From the NCBI GenBank assembly GCA_009602725.1, contig WELB01000010.1, positions 574,535-638,534 of the forward strand: a stretch of DNA of 64,000 nt, written 5' to 3'. This document shows positions 1 to 11,135 of the stretch, one piece after another. The DNA is from Spirogloea muscicola (Eukaryota > Streptophyta > Zygnematophyceae > Spirogloeales > Spirogloeaceae). Both the position numbers and the translations under genes were made by a program. Within the stretch, counting starts at the first letter, position 1; each line of letters opens with the position of its first letter. Under the pieces are notes generated by a model, which searched no databases, was not told the origin of the DNA, and saw nothing but the letters and a program-made list of their open reading frames with translations.

Positions 1-1790
1 GGGGAGGAGAGGGAGGGGGGGGTGTGGACCGAGCCAGGCGGCGGACTCGTGGGGGGGGGGGGGTAAGCGACCCCGCCGGGCCCGTCAGCCCAATGGGACT
101 TCAACGGTAGAGAGAGTGGCTCCCCCAACGGGGGCGACGGTGGCCCCCGTCACTAGCCTAGCATCTCCGACCTGCGGCTGCTTGGCAGAGGTTACTAAAT
201 GATTCTCCTGTAGCTCTTTGGACTTTGTCCATTCTTTTTTGGCTGGCTTCTGCCAGCCCCTCTCTTCTATGGGCGAGCTTTTTCTTCGTCACTAAACCCC
301 CCCCCACCCCCTCGCCCGTGTCCACTGCCCCTCCCTCCCACCAAGCCGGCGCTCCGATGCGGTCAGCAGTCAACGGCGCAGTATCACCTGGGGCCGCGCC
401 CTGGCTGCTGCTGAAGACGCCCTTTTGGCCGTTTCTGGCTGTGTGGGTTTGGCGCCTTCCGGCCCCGTGGACCTTGTGACTTCCTGGGCTGGCTTCCTCA
501 CAAGCCCCCACCCGCTTTGGAAGGGCTCACGTCTTCTTGGGGCTGGCCTTGCCTCTGCGGGCTGGCCGTGCTCTAGCTGCAGCCTCTGGCTTACGTCAAG
601 GGAACTGCTTTGCAAATGTTCCATATGCGGCTATCCATATCTTTCCAACGGTCCCAGGCTCAACACACAGTGCACTTGCAGCCATGGCACTGGCAAGCCG
701 TGCCATGGCTGCTGCTTCAGGGTCTCATTGTGCCTCTTTTCCAGCTGCAAGTTACTCCGACTTGCGACTGCTGACTCGTGGTTACCAAGCTCCATTCGCT
801 GTGGTCTCTTGCATAGCTGTGTGGTTTTTAGCGCAGTTAGACCTTGTTCATTCTTTCTGGGCTAGCCATTCACAGCCCCCGCCCCCTTTGGACTAGCTCA
901 CTTCCTTTCTCCTCTGGCTCTGGCCAGGGGACCCACTTCCAGGAGCCTAGCTTCTCTGACCTGAGGCTGCTTAGCAGGGGTTACTGAGTGATCCGTAGCT
1001 GCTTTGTTTCTTTGTGTGCTTGTTTTTCTGACGATTCCCCTGGCCCCCTTCTCGTCTTTAATTGATTCTTTTTTGGGCTGGCTTTTCCAGCCCCTATTCT
1101 CAATGGGCGAGCACTGTCTTCCTTTCCGGCTTTCAGTGCTTTTCGGGCCCTTTGGACATTGTCTTTGTTTCTAGGGCTGCTGTTCACAGCCCTCGCACCC
1201 TTTCTTTCCTTTGAACGAGCCACTTTCGTTGGGAGAGCTGATTTCATTCCGGAGCTAGTCTTTGTGACGTGCGGCTGCTAAATAGAGGTTACTATTGTTT
1301 ATCCTACATGGTACTTGCTTAATTATATCTGTCAGCGCTTTTCGGCCCCTTTGGACCTAGTTGGGCTGGCTTTTCACCACCCTCGCCCCCTTCAGAAGAT
1401 CTCTCCTATTTTTTGGGGCTGGCCTTTCACACTATCTCTGACCTGCGGCTGCTCAACAGTAGATATTGAGCACCGGTGGCCACTTGAGTCGCTGTGTGCT
1501 GTAGCGCTTTTCTGGCCCCTTTGAGCTTTGTATTTTCTCCTCTCTATTCTGGGCTGGCCAATCACAGCCATTGCCCTCCTCTGTAAGTCTGTCTCTCACA
1601 TGGAGTCATTCGTTCACAAGGCGGGTCCAACGCCGCTGGCTCGCTGGCCCAGGTTTCGTATACGCCTGTCCACCGCCCTTCAGCACTCCTTGGCCCACGC
1701 CTTGCATCTGCGCAGCGTGGAGCCCTTGACCTACCGCCGCCGCTCCTCGAGCCCGAGGAGTCCACTTATGAACAATCAATCCTTACAGTA
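1..1790. repeat. dense mosaic of dispersed repeat modules
   Basis: No gene is visible here. The stretch is built from repeated short modules. The hairpin-like module GGCTGGCTTTTCACAGCC followed by CGCCCCCTTT recurs near 232-260, 1073-1100, 1360-1400 and 1550-1580. The tail module (CTGACCTGCGGCTGCT, then GTTACT) recurs at about 160-200, 749-786, 948-987, 1255-1294 and 1430-1468. Open frames here are short, overlap on both strands and match nothing I know. Consensus and boundaries were judged by eye. Confidence 0.75.
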
Positions 1791-2263
1791 GTTTAACCTA
1801 CACAGTAGCTACACTCTGTGCACCATTAACACCTAGATCACATCCATATGCCCTAGACCTCTTAACAAGCAGTAGTTGGACCTTTTCGCAAACACCAGTC
1901 ACACTGCCCTACTGTACAGTGTGCTTCTTTACAGCACTTGCTGACAAAATCAATGGTGTTGCAACCTGCAAGAGCTCCCAGCCACCCTACTGTTCTGCGC
2001 TGCTTCAGCCCCTTCAGCAACTGCCGTGTTGCAAGTCCCACTACAATAGGGAAAATCCTGAACGCTACAATCAGTTGAAACCACTGCAGTAGGATTGTGT
2101 AATAAATGGACAGGCTATTCTTATGCCCCTCTCCTGGCACAGCATTGCACCAGAGCACTGGAGCACCCCAAAGAAGGAATTATCACAAACATGGGCACAC
2201 GCATGTGCGTTTGCCTGGGCAAGGCCGAAGTGTGGTGCAAGAGGGCGCTCTTTTGAGCTGCCG
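1791..2263. other. 3' flank of the poly-proline gene
   Basis: No coding exon is recognised between the repeat zone and the stop codon of the minus-strand gene at 2264. It probably holds that gene's 3' UTR and terminator. No repeat module stands out. Confidence 0.4.
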
Positions 2264-5200
2264 CTATATCCACAGCTCTGGCAGCTCCTCGTATCTCCTG
2301 TACTCCTGGCACACCTCGTCCACAATCCTCTCTGTCTCGTCGTCCTGGCCCTGAACAAAAGTGTAGACCCTGTAGTTGAAGTTAAAGGCCTTCTCCAGCG
2401 TCTTGACAACACGCTTCACCCGCGGCAGCTCTGTTGGCTCTATTGTTCCCTCCAGCGTGACTGCCACCATTGCCTTAATTAGACGACTTTCCTGGCAATG
2501 GCAACAGAAGGTCAAATTGTGAGCCAAAAGTACGTCACTGACATTCCATAACCGACAGAGCCGACCTCTGCAGGCGATTGAATGAATGTCAGCACTGACT
2601 AGTCCACGTGGTCTTTAACATAACAACTGCAAACCACCTAATGAGGTGCAGACAGAGGATGCGTCACAATAACACCCAAGCCACGACCAGATGGAAGTGC
2701 TTGTGAGGAAGCAGCAAGGACGGTGCCAGACCAAGTGCAGGCTGTGAGCAGAAGAAAGCATAAGCTACAGCAAAAGGTGCCAGAAGCTTGATGATAACCT
2801 GTAAGCAAACATCCAGGAACTGGCCAGCATGGGACACAGCAGCCTCCTTAATTCGGGTGAGAATGCCAAAGTCAAACTCAATTTTCTGGGCCTGGAACCG
2901 CTTCTTGTCTTCGTCCTTGGACTTCTCGATCGCATTGAATTGCTTCTCCATCTGCAAAAAGGCACCAACCATCAAGCTGCGTACTTGCGCGGCACTTTGC
3001 TGTCGTGGACAGAGGCAGGACGGCAGTCAAAGGAGTGACTTCGTCAACGCCAAACCTTGTCAAAGTAGCGAGTGAGGCGCTCGAGCTCGCCGCTTGCCGG
3101 GTGCCGGAGCTCCTGAGTGGTGAGCAGCAGCTCCTGTCTCTGCCGCTCCTTGAGCTCTGTCGCCTTGGCCTTGAAGTCCTTGACGCAGGCCTCCAAGTCC
3201 TTGGCCATAGTCTCCAGGCGCAGGAACAGCGATGCTGCCTCGCGAATGGTGTCGAGCTTCTTGCTTGGGAAGGGAAACTTGGACAGGACCTGCGAGAGAA
3301 CCGTCAGACTGTCAGCCTCTCCTAACAGCAGCCTTTCCTCTCAGTGCATTCAGTAATTTGACAGCAATAGTGAACATGGCGCCATGCCGGCCTTTTGCCA
3401 AAAGCGTGATAGGTGGGATACATTGGGGAAAGTGATTGGGCATGCACCTGATTCTCGTCCGTTAGCTTCTCCAGCATAACATCGACCTTATTTCGGAAAG
3501 CAACAAGCGAGTTCATGTCAGAAGTCTGGAATGCGTCCACAAGGTCTTTGGCTTCCCAAATTGCTGGCGCGTGCTGTACCACATCCTCCTCGACCTGTTT
3601 GTAAAATGCAGACCTGGCAAGTCAACACCCAACAGTGTAGGAGCAATGTTCAGCTTTTGGTGAGGTACTCCTTTGAACGTGACGCAAAGGCATCTGCATA
3701 GTGAAAGCCTGTGTACAATCCAGTTGGCAGTAGTCAGCATAAAGAGCATAAAGAGCACAAAGGAAGCCCAACAATGCATACTTCTTGGTGATCTCCTCAA
3801 GCGCAGCCCCCATGCCCTCCGACGAGCCGCCATTGTTGCGGGCACCGAGGACAGCGGCCTGCGCGGCCTCCCGCCACCAGCGCTGCCCCTCATGCGCTGC
3901 AGGTTTGGGTCAGCGTGCGACTTGATGAGGCGGTACATCTGTCCCATCTTGGCGTTGCGCTTGAGCCGGCCCTCACGCTGCTCCTTGAGCAGCTGCGCGA
4001 TCGACTTGCCCTTCATCCCAGGAGGAGGAGGTGGGGGAGGGCCCCCGCCAGGCCCCCTCTTGGCACCGCCTGGCGGAGGTGGTGGAGGAGGGGGCGGCCC
4101 CCCTGCAGCTTTGGGTGGCGGCGGCGGCGGCGGCACCACCGCTGGCTTGGGCGCCGCCGGCGGCAAGACGAGCCGCTTGGGCGAGCTGATGCCCAGGCCG
4201 CCGGCAATTCCGCCGGCGCCCACATCAATGGAGAGGTCTCGCTTGAGTGTGGACGAGATGCCGCCGGGCCCTGGGTTGGCGAGTGTGGGCCCCATGCTGG
4301 CCATGGAGCGCGGCTTCTCCGCAGCAGCATCAGCGGCAGCCGGCCCGAAGCTCGCGCCTGGCGATGGAGCCGCTCCTGCAACGCCTGACCCGCCGAATCC
4401 TGGCCCCTGACCTGGCCCAAGGCCGGGACCGAGCCCTGGTCCAAGGCCGGGCCCGTAGCCAGCGCCCAGGCCTTCTACTCGTCCAGGTCCGAGGCTGGGG
4501 CCATAGCTGTGGCCGAACCCATCACCGAGTCCGGCTCCATATCCAGGGCCGTAGCCTGGGCCGAGGCCGCTACCATTGCCGCCAATGCCGCCATCGCTAT
4601 ACGGCTTGGCAAAGGACGTCCTGCCCAGGCTGGCGGAGAGGCCCCCAGTGCGAGGCGAGGAAAGGGAGAAGGCGGCGGAGGCGCCTGCCGCTGGCCCGAA
4701 GGTCTGCGGCCGGGCCTGGCGGACAGGCGAAGCGGAGAAGCCTCGGCTGACAGAGCTGCCCTGCCGAGGAAGCGCGTCCAGCAGCGACGGCTGGAGGGAC
4801 GGCGCCCCAGGCAGCGGCGAGAGCAGTGCCATCCGGCCGCCCTCCTCCAGCAGGAACTCCAGCGGGGGCCAGAGCAGCGGCGCAGCGCCAACGTTTGCAT
4901 AGCGCACGCTGGGCCTGGCCTTCTTGGGCGAGGGCGGCGCTGGCGCTGCCGTGGACGCTGCCTGAGTGGGCCAGATGGACGTCGGCTGGATGGTGTCCAG
5001 AGTGTCCGGCGATGACGGCCCAAGCACGGACCTGACAAAGGGGGCAGAGCTCAACGGTGCCAGAGGGGGCTTGATGGGCACTGGCGCAGTCATCGGCCGG
5101 GAAATGGGCGCCAAGAAGGACCCGGCCACCTGGCGCGCGCGGGGCGAGAGTGGCCCCCGGCACTGCCTCGGGCTCTGGGTCCTGCATGGCGTCCACCTTC

Positions 5201-6023
5201 TTCGTCTTGTCCTCGAAGTGCATGCTGTTCAGCTTCCGCAGAATCTTATGGCCTGCGACGGGAACATGAAGGTACATGAAGTCAAGTAATGCATCACGTA
5301 CAAGGTTGGCATCAGTGCTAACTTGCTCAGTGGCTGATCACTTGCTTGAGGCTGAAGTCGTCTGCACTTGCTTCCTTGACAGCAAAAAGGCGCTGAAGAA
5401 CTCACTCAGCTCATCAAGCTCGTGTTCCTTGCTGCTGCTAAAGGCAGCATCGGAACTGCGCCGCTGGCGGCTGCGGCGCTGCTCGCGCTTGAGCTCCTCA
5501 GCAAGAGGTGACGGTACCCCTGCAAAGCTTGTGCGTGGGGAGCTGCTGCGCTTGGCCTCGCGAGCCCGCTGCTTCACCAACCGCCGCTCCGCCAGCTCTA
5601 ACAATAGCGAAGTGTTGGGGGTGACACAGGAACCACATTGTGTAGGGCCGGTCAGACACAGGATGGAGCTTGGCATCGTTGCCTCGTAGCTGACCTGAAT
5701 TTGCAACCAGCAGCAGCACCTGTCTACATAAGTGACTCAAGGAGGAAGCACAAGATGCACGCCTTACCCTGCATCTTCCTTGCTGACGCTTTCTCGGCAC
5801 CTTCATCCAGCGATATCACGCTTTCATTGTCCTGCAAAGATGCAGGCCATTGACTGACATGAGGCGAGTTCGCAGGCAAGATGGTGTGTTGAGCCAAGAC
5901 AATGTGCAGTAGAGGCGAAACAAAAGTAACAGGAGCAAGCAAATGTCTTGCATATCATGCGGAGCCACAGGTGCTTACGCTTGGATAGTCCGGATCAGAG
6001 TCGTCAAGGTCAACAAGTGGCGT
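2264..6023 (-). CDS. plant poly-proline protein (AT1G61080-like family)
   Basis: Probable exons from 5' to 3' are 6023-5979, 5831-5768, 5597-5368, 5253-3782, 3613-3448, 3289-3056, 2951-2799 and 2491-2264. The order is an acidic N-terminus, a long low-complexity part with G-x-G-P-G repeats (about 4395-4560), a run of proline blocks (about 4015-4150), then a conserved C-terminal domain. Family landmarks are RLKRNAKMGQMYRLI, ALEEITKKSA, FRNKVDVMLEKLTDENQV, IEFDFGILTRIKE, and FNFNYRVYTF followed by a GQDD motif. These match the Arabidopsis 'hydroxyproline-rich glycoprotein' family (AT1G61080, AT4G04980), whose molecular role I do not know. The pattern resembles cytoskeletal scaffolds such as CHUP1, but it is not an FH2 formin. 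Two one-base frame breaks appear in the GC-rich exon, near 5130 and 3870, and are probably sequence errors. The phase at the 5368/5253 junction and the true start upstream of 6023 are unresolved. Confidence 0.75.
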
Positions 6024-6470
6024 CTGCGGAGGGACATCATGAGATGTAGCACGATGAGCAGGGTTGTCCTTGCAATGTCGTGCAGCAATATTGTCTTGAG
6101 CAGAACGACTGTCAACCAGGTTAGACACATATCCGCACACGTATAGACGAGATGTTCTGCTCAGATTCGTGCACATCACCAAGCGCTGAACAAAGCAGGC
6201 AATGATGGCAAGAGGCGCATTGCTCAACGCAACTGACCCTGTGTGCAAAGCTCTCAATCCACGTGTTCTCCATGGAGCACAACGTGTTGTATAGGTTCTC
6301 AAGTCTCTGCAGAGGTTGCAGAAGCACTCCAGAAACAGCATCAGAAACCAGGCAAGTGGTATGATCAGCTGCTGAGCATGCCTGCAAGCAACATGTCCAT
6401 CTGTTCAGGTGTGACGGCATCTTTGGTAGCTGACCTGAAACATAGGCTTCTGCTCCGAGTTNCTCTAATT
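6024..6470 (-). other. possible 5' exons of the poly-proline gene
   Basis: This short interval lies between the LCMT1 stop codon and the first clear exon of the downstream gene on the same strand. It has a plausible coding piece at about 6243-6305 (frame LENLYNTLCSMENTWIESF, flanked by AG and GT). The open frame at 5979-6023 also extends upstream to about 6110. These may be 5' exons of the poly-proline gene. A single N sits at 6462. A start codon was not settled. Confidence 0.35.
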
Positions 6471-9400
6471 TCATGTTGCGTTTTTGTGCTTGAAACCAAA
6501 GTCCTCAAGCACACCCTGCAGCACTGAAGAGATTGTATCAGATTGTAGTGTACTGTTATCTCTGCTAATCTTCGGCAATGGAATTGAGTAAAATGTCCAG
6601 GAAAGACAGTGAAGGGCACAACATCTGCTGGTCATTCAAAAGTTACCAGAATGTCTACTCACAAGTGCGTCATTGATACCGTAGGCAATGCAGTAGTGCT
6701 CCTGCAAATGCACCATACATTTTCAGTAGTCAACAATCTGCAAGCACCTTGTAGACCCCCCTTGAAGTTGTCGCAACATGCAGATTGTCATGATCTGCTT
6801 CTGAATTGTACAGCAAGCCCCTTGTCTTAAAGGCAAAGCCGTCACTACCTGCATAATGTGCCACTCCTCGAATTCGTCAAACAGTTCTAGCCTCTCTATC
6901 CTGCACGGGCAGCATCTCAGCTGTTCAGCCACAACCAAGGCACATGTTCAAGCCCAAGAAACTTCTGCTGCGCTGCTGCGAAGCATAACCTCGTAGTATT
7001 GCAGAGTGAATGAAACCCTAGCCTGGACTGGCAGGACCTGCAGCTTGTATTTTTTGTAAAAGACTGTCTCAAACAATTGGAGATAAGCATCAATACCTCT
7101 TGAGATCTGTTTCATCTAAGGTGGAGTAGATCTCATCCATATCATGAGCCTGTGCCACCTGCACATGGCAATACGAAAGCTTGAGCTTGAGCCTGGAAGT
7201 TAGCACCCGCGTCACATCCTCAATGCAATCATCATCATGCAAAATACCGAACACATCATTCAGTACTATAAGAATTTTCGTGTATTTGAAACAAACGAAG
7301 GCCAAATGGCCAAGTACAAAGGCAAGCACATCTTAAGACCTACATAACCTACAGTAGATTGACCCGCTCAGAAACCGCGGGTCAAAACATAAAGGTCGCT
7401 AACCGATGCCTGAATACTAGGTGGCAGATACGAAGCCAAAGGAAGGACAATACTATGGAGTCGGCAGATTCAAGCCTCCAGGTATGATCACCTTCTATCA
7501 CAAGATAACTAAGTGACAGCTCAATTGACTCACCTTCCAGCCACAGGTTGTAAAGCGTCTCTTCTTGGACTCGAGATCATGAGTGTCTTCTATGCCGAGC
7601 AAAGGGCAGCCTCTGCTCTGAAACACCGCATGAATAGATGAGAATGAGCTCTTGATCAGCACAGAAGAGTAGGCTTGTCTCATGGCTTGTCCCAAGTGTG
7701 TCATTATCAAAAACCATGTCAAATGATTGTACTGGTTAGCAAAATCTAGCAAAATCTAGCAAATCCTGTTGATCACCTAGAAACGCTTCCAAAAAAATGG
7801 CGGATACCAGGAATTACCTCCAAATTCAGGAGCATTTGCTGTCCAAAGGGATCATGGGGTCGGATCTGGAATCAAACTTGACCTGATTATGATATACTAC
7901 AATTGAATTGACATGGGAACTTAGAGAACCTAATCAAGTGATCTCACCTTTATGCTGCAAATTTTCTACCTAGCTAAACACCAAAAGCATAGAGATCCAA
8001 CATGCACAAAAGAACGATAACTACAATTGACGTTGGCAGCTGATTGAAGGCCTGTGGTATGAATCTGTGGCCTCCCATGGACAGGCAGTGGTGTAGCACT
8101 TTCTGACGTGCACAAGTACACGAGCTGGACAATTACCTGCTCATATATGACAAAAGCGGCAGTTGTGAAATGCTCCCCTGCCCACTTGCAGATGTTTTGG
8201 CTGCTTTCGGGTTCCAAGTATATCAATACACACTCCGCCAGGATCAAGCTGGGCAGGCTGAAAGAGAGAAAAGAGGTCATACATGTGAAGTACTTCACAA
8301 CAAGCTGCTTACTAACGTGAAGATGTGTGGAGATGTGCGTGTATGTCCAAGCAACCATCAAGCTACAAATGCCTGCTCTAACAGGGGAGCATGCTACAGC
8401 TTGCTGAGTTACCTGACATCAACAGCAGCTCTGGCAAGAGCAGAGTCTAAAGACTGCAGGTCGCGTAGATCCACCGGTATGAGATGATACGAAGAGCTAT
8501 GGAGCTCACCCTTGTCTGCAGACATAAGTATCCGTTTGAGAAAGCCAATTTGGCAGGCGACGGCGGAGCCAGGTGTGCAGAAATGATGCAGAGCCAGACG
8601 AGGCCTATTCCATTACACATGCAGGACTTGAGTACGTTGGGAAGCTGTACGTACATTCACTTCCTATCTACAGCATTGGGCAAGTATTGTAGAATAGGAC
8701 TGAGATTCAAGTACCTGCATGTATGACTGGATCTTTCCCAAGACCTTGGAGTAGGTCACTGTGGCTGGAGATTGTGAAGGCCTTCCTGCTCGTCACCTGA
8801 ATAGAGGTGAATAAGGACAAACCGTGGCTGAGATAAGAAAGTCGCAAGCTGTACAAAACATGAAGGCTAAGAGAAGTGCAGTAGATACATACTTTTGAGC
8901 TAGATAGGACTAGCTGCTAACAGCCATCTGCTTAGAGCCAAAGGACCCCTTTACGGGTCCGAACGACTCCTTGCTTCATGGGTTCCAGGTTGCAGACCTC
9001 CTGGAAGTCCACCTCCACGTACTTGTATGGAGCACGTCCTTCTTTCTGCCGTAATTGTTAGTGCAATGCAAGCATGATATCAGTACCTGCATATAAGCAG
9101 CCGCATGTAGCTAGTTGTCATATAATGATGTAGATGTCACTTTCACAAGCTCACCCGCCGTGACATTGTTAGCACAAAGAGCGCATACACAGTACAACTA
9201 CATGACGACAATGTCCTTCAGCACATCTGCTTGCCTGTGTGCTGCTCTTTTTTCAATAGCAAGGTGGCAATTAGGGCTGGTAAGTTGGTTGCTACCTGCA
9301 ACTGGAAGAATGTGGTATCAAAACCAGCTCCTAATGAGATGACTTGTTTCTGGAGAAGGTGCTCTGTCTCTGCTTGTAGCTCTGCTTCCAAAAACTGCTC

Positions 9401-10165
9401 TACGAGGTTGCGGATGGCTGCCCACCGTGCGTAGTACCCTGCCTTTCTGCAGCAAACTGTCATCAGCCAATACGGACTGGCGAGGGGGCCTTCCCAAGCA
9501 ACAAGGCATCAATCTGAAAGACGAAGAAATCTGGACTATTGCTTTTGCTTATGATAATGAATGCCTAGCGGATGGTCTAAAAATAGGGTAGCAGATGGGA
9601 TTTTGCATGTAAGTCCCTCATCAGATGGTAAGCCATGAGGAAGCAGCACACGTGCAGCATCGGCGGGCAAGTGTTGATATGTCTCTTCAGACCTCGATTG
9701 ATCACTGGAGCTCTTCGGGCGGGTCTCCTCACAAAATGATGGACAAAGTCATCTTTGAAGTATCCCTTCTTGACACACGACCTGGCACCACGCTCAGTTG
9801 TTCGTCAGTGCCTCACAGTTAGTCCAATCAACCTGCCTAGCTCGAACGAGCTCACCTCCAAAGCAAAGGCAAGACATGGACTGTTCAGCCTGCAGAACTG
9901 CAGCATGATAAGCTCTGCGAAGCGCCCTTCTGCTGCCTGCTTTCGACTGCCTGGCTGGGGCATGCCAATCAGTGGGCCAGACTCAGCACAACCTGCCATC
10001 CCATGCCATCCCAAGCATGAGAGCAGCACAATGTTAAAATGCAATGCACCTGACATATGTCTGCGTCAGGGAAGGGCATAAGGAGAGGGCTCACAGCTTG
10101 CTGACGGTGGCGTCGTCGTTGGTGCCCTGGACAGTGGCATCCAGGCTCCCACGTGGCACCGCCAT
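6471..10165 (-). CDS. LCMT1: leucine carboxyl methyltransferase 1 (PP2A methyltransferase)
   Basis: The enzyme methylates the C-terminal leucine of the PP2A catalytic subunit using S-adenosylmethionine; the Arabidopsis orthologue is SBI1. Thirteen exons join in phase: 10165-10095, 9781-9693, 9438-9296, 9045-8998, 8796-8715, 8515-8413, 8257-8137, 7865-7818, 7617-7534, 7158-7097, 6900-6849, 6701-6663 and 6515-6471. The product is about 328 residues, the usual family length. Landmarks are VQGTNDDATVSKL near the start, the SAM-binding SLGAGFDTTFFQL (about residue 95), VEVDFQEVTSRK, LILAECVLIYLEPESS, and a C-terminal IERLELFDEFEEWHIMQEHY. The start ATG at 10165 gives MAVPRGSLDATVQG. The promoter region upstream contains dispersed repeat modules. 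It is head-to-head with the DUF7794 gene. The gene looks intact. Confidence 0.97.
7258..7365 (-). repeat. intronic copy of the B repeat module
   Basis: An LCMT1 intron between exons 9 and 10 holds a minus-strand copy of the dispersed module read as ACTTGGCCATTTGGCCTTCG followed by TTTGTTTCAAATACACGAA. It is almost identical to the pair of copies at 31332-31516. The module is therefore not confined to intergenic DNA. Confidence 0.85.
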
Positions 10166-10888
10166 GTGCCGACAGTGCAGGCAGGTGGTGCACGGGCAGC
10201 TCTGCCACACGAGCGAGCACACCGAAGCAGACCGGCGACGGCGGGGCCCCGGCGGCGGCGGGCGCGCGGCGCGGCGGCCTCAGGCCGGCGCAGGTGGCGG
10301 AGGGCGTGGAGCAGGAGTGCGGAGCAAGTGGCACTGCTGGCAGAGAATGCGGCTGCTGGTATTGAAAGAGCGGCTGTAAGAGGCCAGCCAGATGCATACA
10401 GATGCTGGTTACAGCCCGCTCGTCTCCTTGTCACCGCCGCACCACCAACAATGGAGCGCCCACCAGGGGCGCGCCGTCGCCGCCTGCCCGTCTCCCCCGC
10501 CGCTTCCCGTTCGTTTCATGCGCACCGTGCGCCTTTTCCTTGCTCCGGCCCGGTCCTTCCAGTTAACAGGACATTTGTAGGGCTAGAATTGGCCTCCCCT
10601 TCAATGTCATGCGCACCGCGCGCCTTCTTCCAGACCTTGGAGAGCAAGCGCGGCCAGATTAACTGGTGGCTGGGAGAGGCCAGCCCAAAAGAATGGACAA
10701 GGTCTGAAGGAGTCGGAGTGCTAAGGACTGAGACAGCAGTAAGCGAACTCTCAGTAACCTCTCGTCAGTAGATGCAAGTCTGAGTAGCTAGCAGGCGGAA
10801 AGACGTCGCCCTGACGGAAGCCGGAGGCCGCCGCCAGAGCGCGGCCTGCGCGCAAGTGGACCGCAAAAGCTAGGGACCGCTGCACAGN

Positions 10889-10979
<91 letters not shown>

Positions 10980-10982
10980 GTC

Positions 10983-11026
<44 letters not shown>

Positions 11027-11135
11027 TGCGCCGACGAGGGGCGGTGCGCCTCCACCTATCCCAGACGACGGCTCCACGAAAGCGCGGCAGCGTGGGGCTT
11101 GCTCCGAGCAGGGTCCACCGCCACCTGCGGGTGCA
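10166..11135. promoter_or_regulatory. head-to-head spacer with repeats, poly(A) and (CCG)n
   Basis: This spacer separates the divergent starts of LCMT1 and the DUF7794 gene. It holds a hairpin-module copy (about 10349-10405, containing TATTGAAAGAGCGGCTGT), the GCGCACCGCGCGCC module (10575-10630) and a minus-strand tail-module copy (about 10752-10791). These are followed by a single N at 10888, an 89-base A run (10889-10977) and a CCG microsatellite (about 10983-11024). The N plus homopolymer suggests an assembly join. Promoter function is inferred only from position. Confidence 0.6.
10889..10977 (+). repeat. 89-base poly(A) tract
   Basis: An uninterrupted run of A follows a lone N and abuts a CCG repeat. 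It could be a retroposon tail, a true homopolymer or an artefact of gap joining. No target-site duplication was seen. Confidence 0.9.

Noticed and set aside
3673-4410. Long plus-strand open frame rich in Gly/Pro opposite the poly-proline exon
   Set aside because: It is the antisense shadow of GC-rich proline and glycine codons; the minus strand carries the conserved family motifs and splice sites.
2264-6023. Formin (FH1-FH2) interpretation of the poly-proline gene
   Set aside because: The C-terminal motifs match the AT1G61080-type family, not the FH2 signature.
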